Of a stretch of DNA of 7,172 bases, positions 6,377 through 7,172 are shown piece by piece. Where the stretch lies: contig JAUXBI010000088.1 in NCBI GenBank assembly GCA_030619435.1, positions 1 to 7,172 of the forward strand, read 5' to 3'. A program made the translations under genes and the position numbers. How positions within the stretch are numbered: the first letter of the stretch is position 1; the number at the start of each line of letters is the position of its first letter. The notes under the pieces were generated by a model. The model did no database searches. It was not told where the DNA came from and saw only the letters and a list, made by a program, of their open reading frames with translations. This DNA is from Syntrophaceae bacterium (GTDB lineage: Bacteria; Desulfobacterota; Syntrophia; Syntrophales; UBA2210).

Positions 6377-6748
6377 TCATGGGATAGGTGATCCTTGAGT
6401 TTTCTCTGAACGTTCCCTCTTTTTTCCTATCCTGTAAGCGTCTATTATGGAAAAGAGCCAGCAACAAACAATAAACAGTAAAATGGGTTTGTAATATATT
6501 GAGGGGTGATCCGCCGAGGAGGCCAGGGCCACATTTGATATGGTAGCCATATCAACCTGATTCAACTGATTCTGTATCTCCTCGAGCATAGCGAGTGCCC
6601 TGACAGTGGCCATCCAGACAATGACACCAATCCCTGAAAAGGTAAACACCATTATGGTGATGCCCCTCAGGAATCGTTTCAGGTGTATCTGCCCTGTTCC
6701 GGGGAATATAAGCCCTGACAGAAGGGCGGCTTTTGTTGATATTTTCAT
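6377..6748 (-). CDS. Small two-helix membrane protein, function unknown
   Basis: The 123-residue product is not assigned to a named family. It has a hydrophobic N-terminal stretch with FPGTGQ (15-20), a membrane helix at about 29-51, a polar, partly helical loop (55-85, EEIQNQLNQVD) and a second helix at about 87-103 ending in DAYRIGKK, followed by a basic, charged tail. An FPG-x-GQ motif near the start and a DAYR motif after the last helix occur in several small TM2- or DUF5683-like membrane families, so a distant link is possible. The start ATG overlaps the plsC stop as ATGA and the local Shine-Dalgarno is weak, so translation is probably coupled to plsC. This suggests an envelope-associated role but does not define it. 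Confidence 0.78.
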   Translation of the reverse strand: MKISTKAALLSGLIFPGTGQIHLKRFLRGITIMVFTFSGIGVIVWMATVRALAMLEEIQNQLNQVDMATISNVALASSADHPSIYYKPILLFIVCCWLFSIIDAYRIGKKRERSEKTQGSPIP

Positions 6749-7172
6749 GACATGCTCTTTCCGGGATAATCGGGGTTGAAATTGGAGACGATAATGTTTC
6801 TGGTCTCATCCATAAGATCTTCCAGGTTGTCGTGGGTATAGTTTTCCGTGACAATAGGCTTTCCTATGACCACCTCTATAACGCCCGGGTTGAATGCGAG
6901 GGCTTTTTTCGGAAGAATCTTTCTGCTGCCGTTTACTGTTACCGGAAGAATGGGAAGGCCGCCTTCCACAGCCGTCGCGAATCCCCCCTTTTTAAATTCA
7001 TGGATCTCTCCATCGGGTGACCTCGTGCCTTCGGCAAAAAACATGACACTGACGCCCGCGGGAAGTTGTTTCATTCCATCACGGATACTTCTTGCCGCTT
7101 TCTGTCTGTCGGAGCGATCTATAAATATGTTCCTCGATTTATATAGGGCAAATCCGAAGAATGGTATTTTGC
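6745..7172 (-). CDS. plsC: 1-acyl-sn-glycerol-3-phosphate acyltransferase (PlsC family), N-terminus beyond the window
   Basis: I read the last 141 codons; the frame is open to the right edge, so the internal methionine at 7074 is not the true start. PlsC enzymes transfer a second acyl chain to lysophosphatidic acid to make phosphatidic acid at the inner membrane. Visible family features, numbered from the window edge, are KIPFFGFALYKSRNIFIDRS (1-20), containing the motif II region with IFIDR; FFAEGTRSPDG, the motif III glycerol-phosphate binding segment (FPEGTR in most members, Ala for Pro here); and ILPVTVNGSRKILPK, with the motif IV VPV-type element. The catalytic HX4D motif lies outside the window. 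The stop overlaps the start of the small membrane-protein gene by 4 bases. The paralogue and acyl-donor preference cannot be told from this part. Confidence 0.93.
   Translation of the reverse strand, partial: KIPFFGFALYKSRNIFIDRSDRQKAARSIRDGMKQLPAGVSVMFFAEGTRSPDGEIHEFKKGGFATAVEGGLPILPVTVNGSRKILPKKALAFNPGVIEVVIGKPIVTENYTHDNLEDLMDETRNIIVSNFNPDYPGKSMS

Overview
The window looks like ordinary chromosome from a Gram-negative bacterium. Two lipoproteins with lipoboxes, a DjlA-type membrane co-chaperone and a PlsC acyltransferase all fit a two-membrane envelope. Base composition is about 50% GC in most genes, which together with the gene set would suit a deltaproteobacterial (Desulfobacterota-like) anaerobe. 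That taxonomic guess is inference only; there is no rRNA or other marker gene here.

Layout, left to right: (1) 1-1586, minus strand, an ABC-F ATPase whose C-terminus runs off the left edge, with a good sigma70-type promoter about 160 bases upstream of its start. (2) 1587-2023, a non-coding stretch holding that promoter, one copy of a 54-base repeat, a terminator-like hairpin and a short fragment resembling the start of a tRNA-dihydrouridine synthase gene. (3) 2024-2845, minus strand, a markedly AT-rich gene for a lipoprotein version of the PuuD-type gamma-glutamyl hydrolase (class I glutamine amidotransferase fold). A second copy of the 54-base repeat lies just upstream of its start. (4) 2990-4159, minus strand, a CrtC/AttH-like lipocalin-fold lipoprotein. 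(5) 4160-4491, a divergent control region. (6) 4492-5268, plus strand, an enoyl-CoA hydratase/isomerase-family protein lacking both usual catalytic glutamates. (7) 5323-6129, minus strand, djlA, convergent with the crotonase gene across a G/C-rich hairpin. (8) 6377-7172, minus strand, a plsC-like acyltransferase (N-terminus off the right edge) overlapping a small membrane-protein gene by ATGA.

Most genes are separate household or envelope functions and do not form one pathway; the only clear translational coupling is plsC with the small membrane protein. The most unusual part is about 1881-2905. There an AT-rich puuD-like gene and a truncated dus-like start are bracketed by two diverged direct copies of a 54-base element (about 76% identity by hand alignment), each able to form a similar bulged hairpin. 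This looks like an acquired segment carried on, or inserted between, small repeats. I found no convincing defence system, CRISPR array, RNA gene or complete mobile element.
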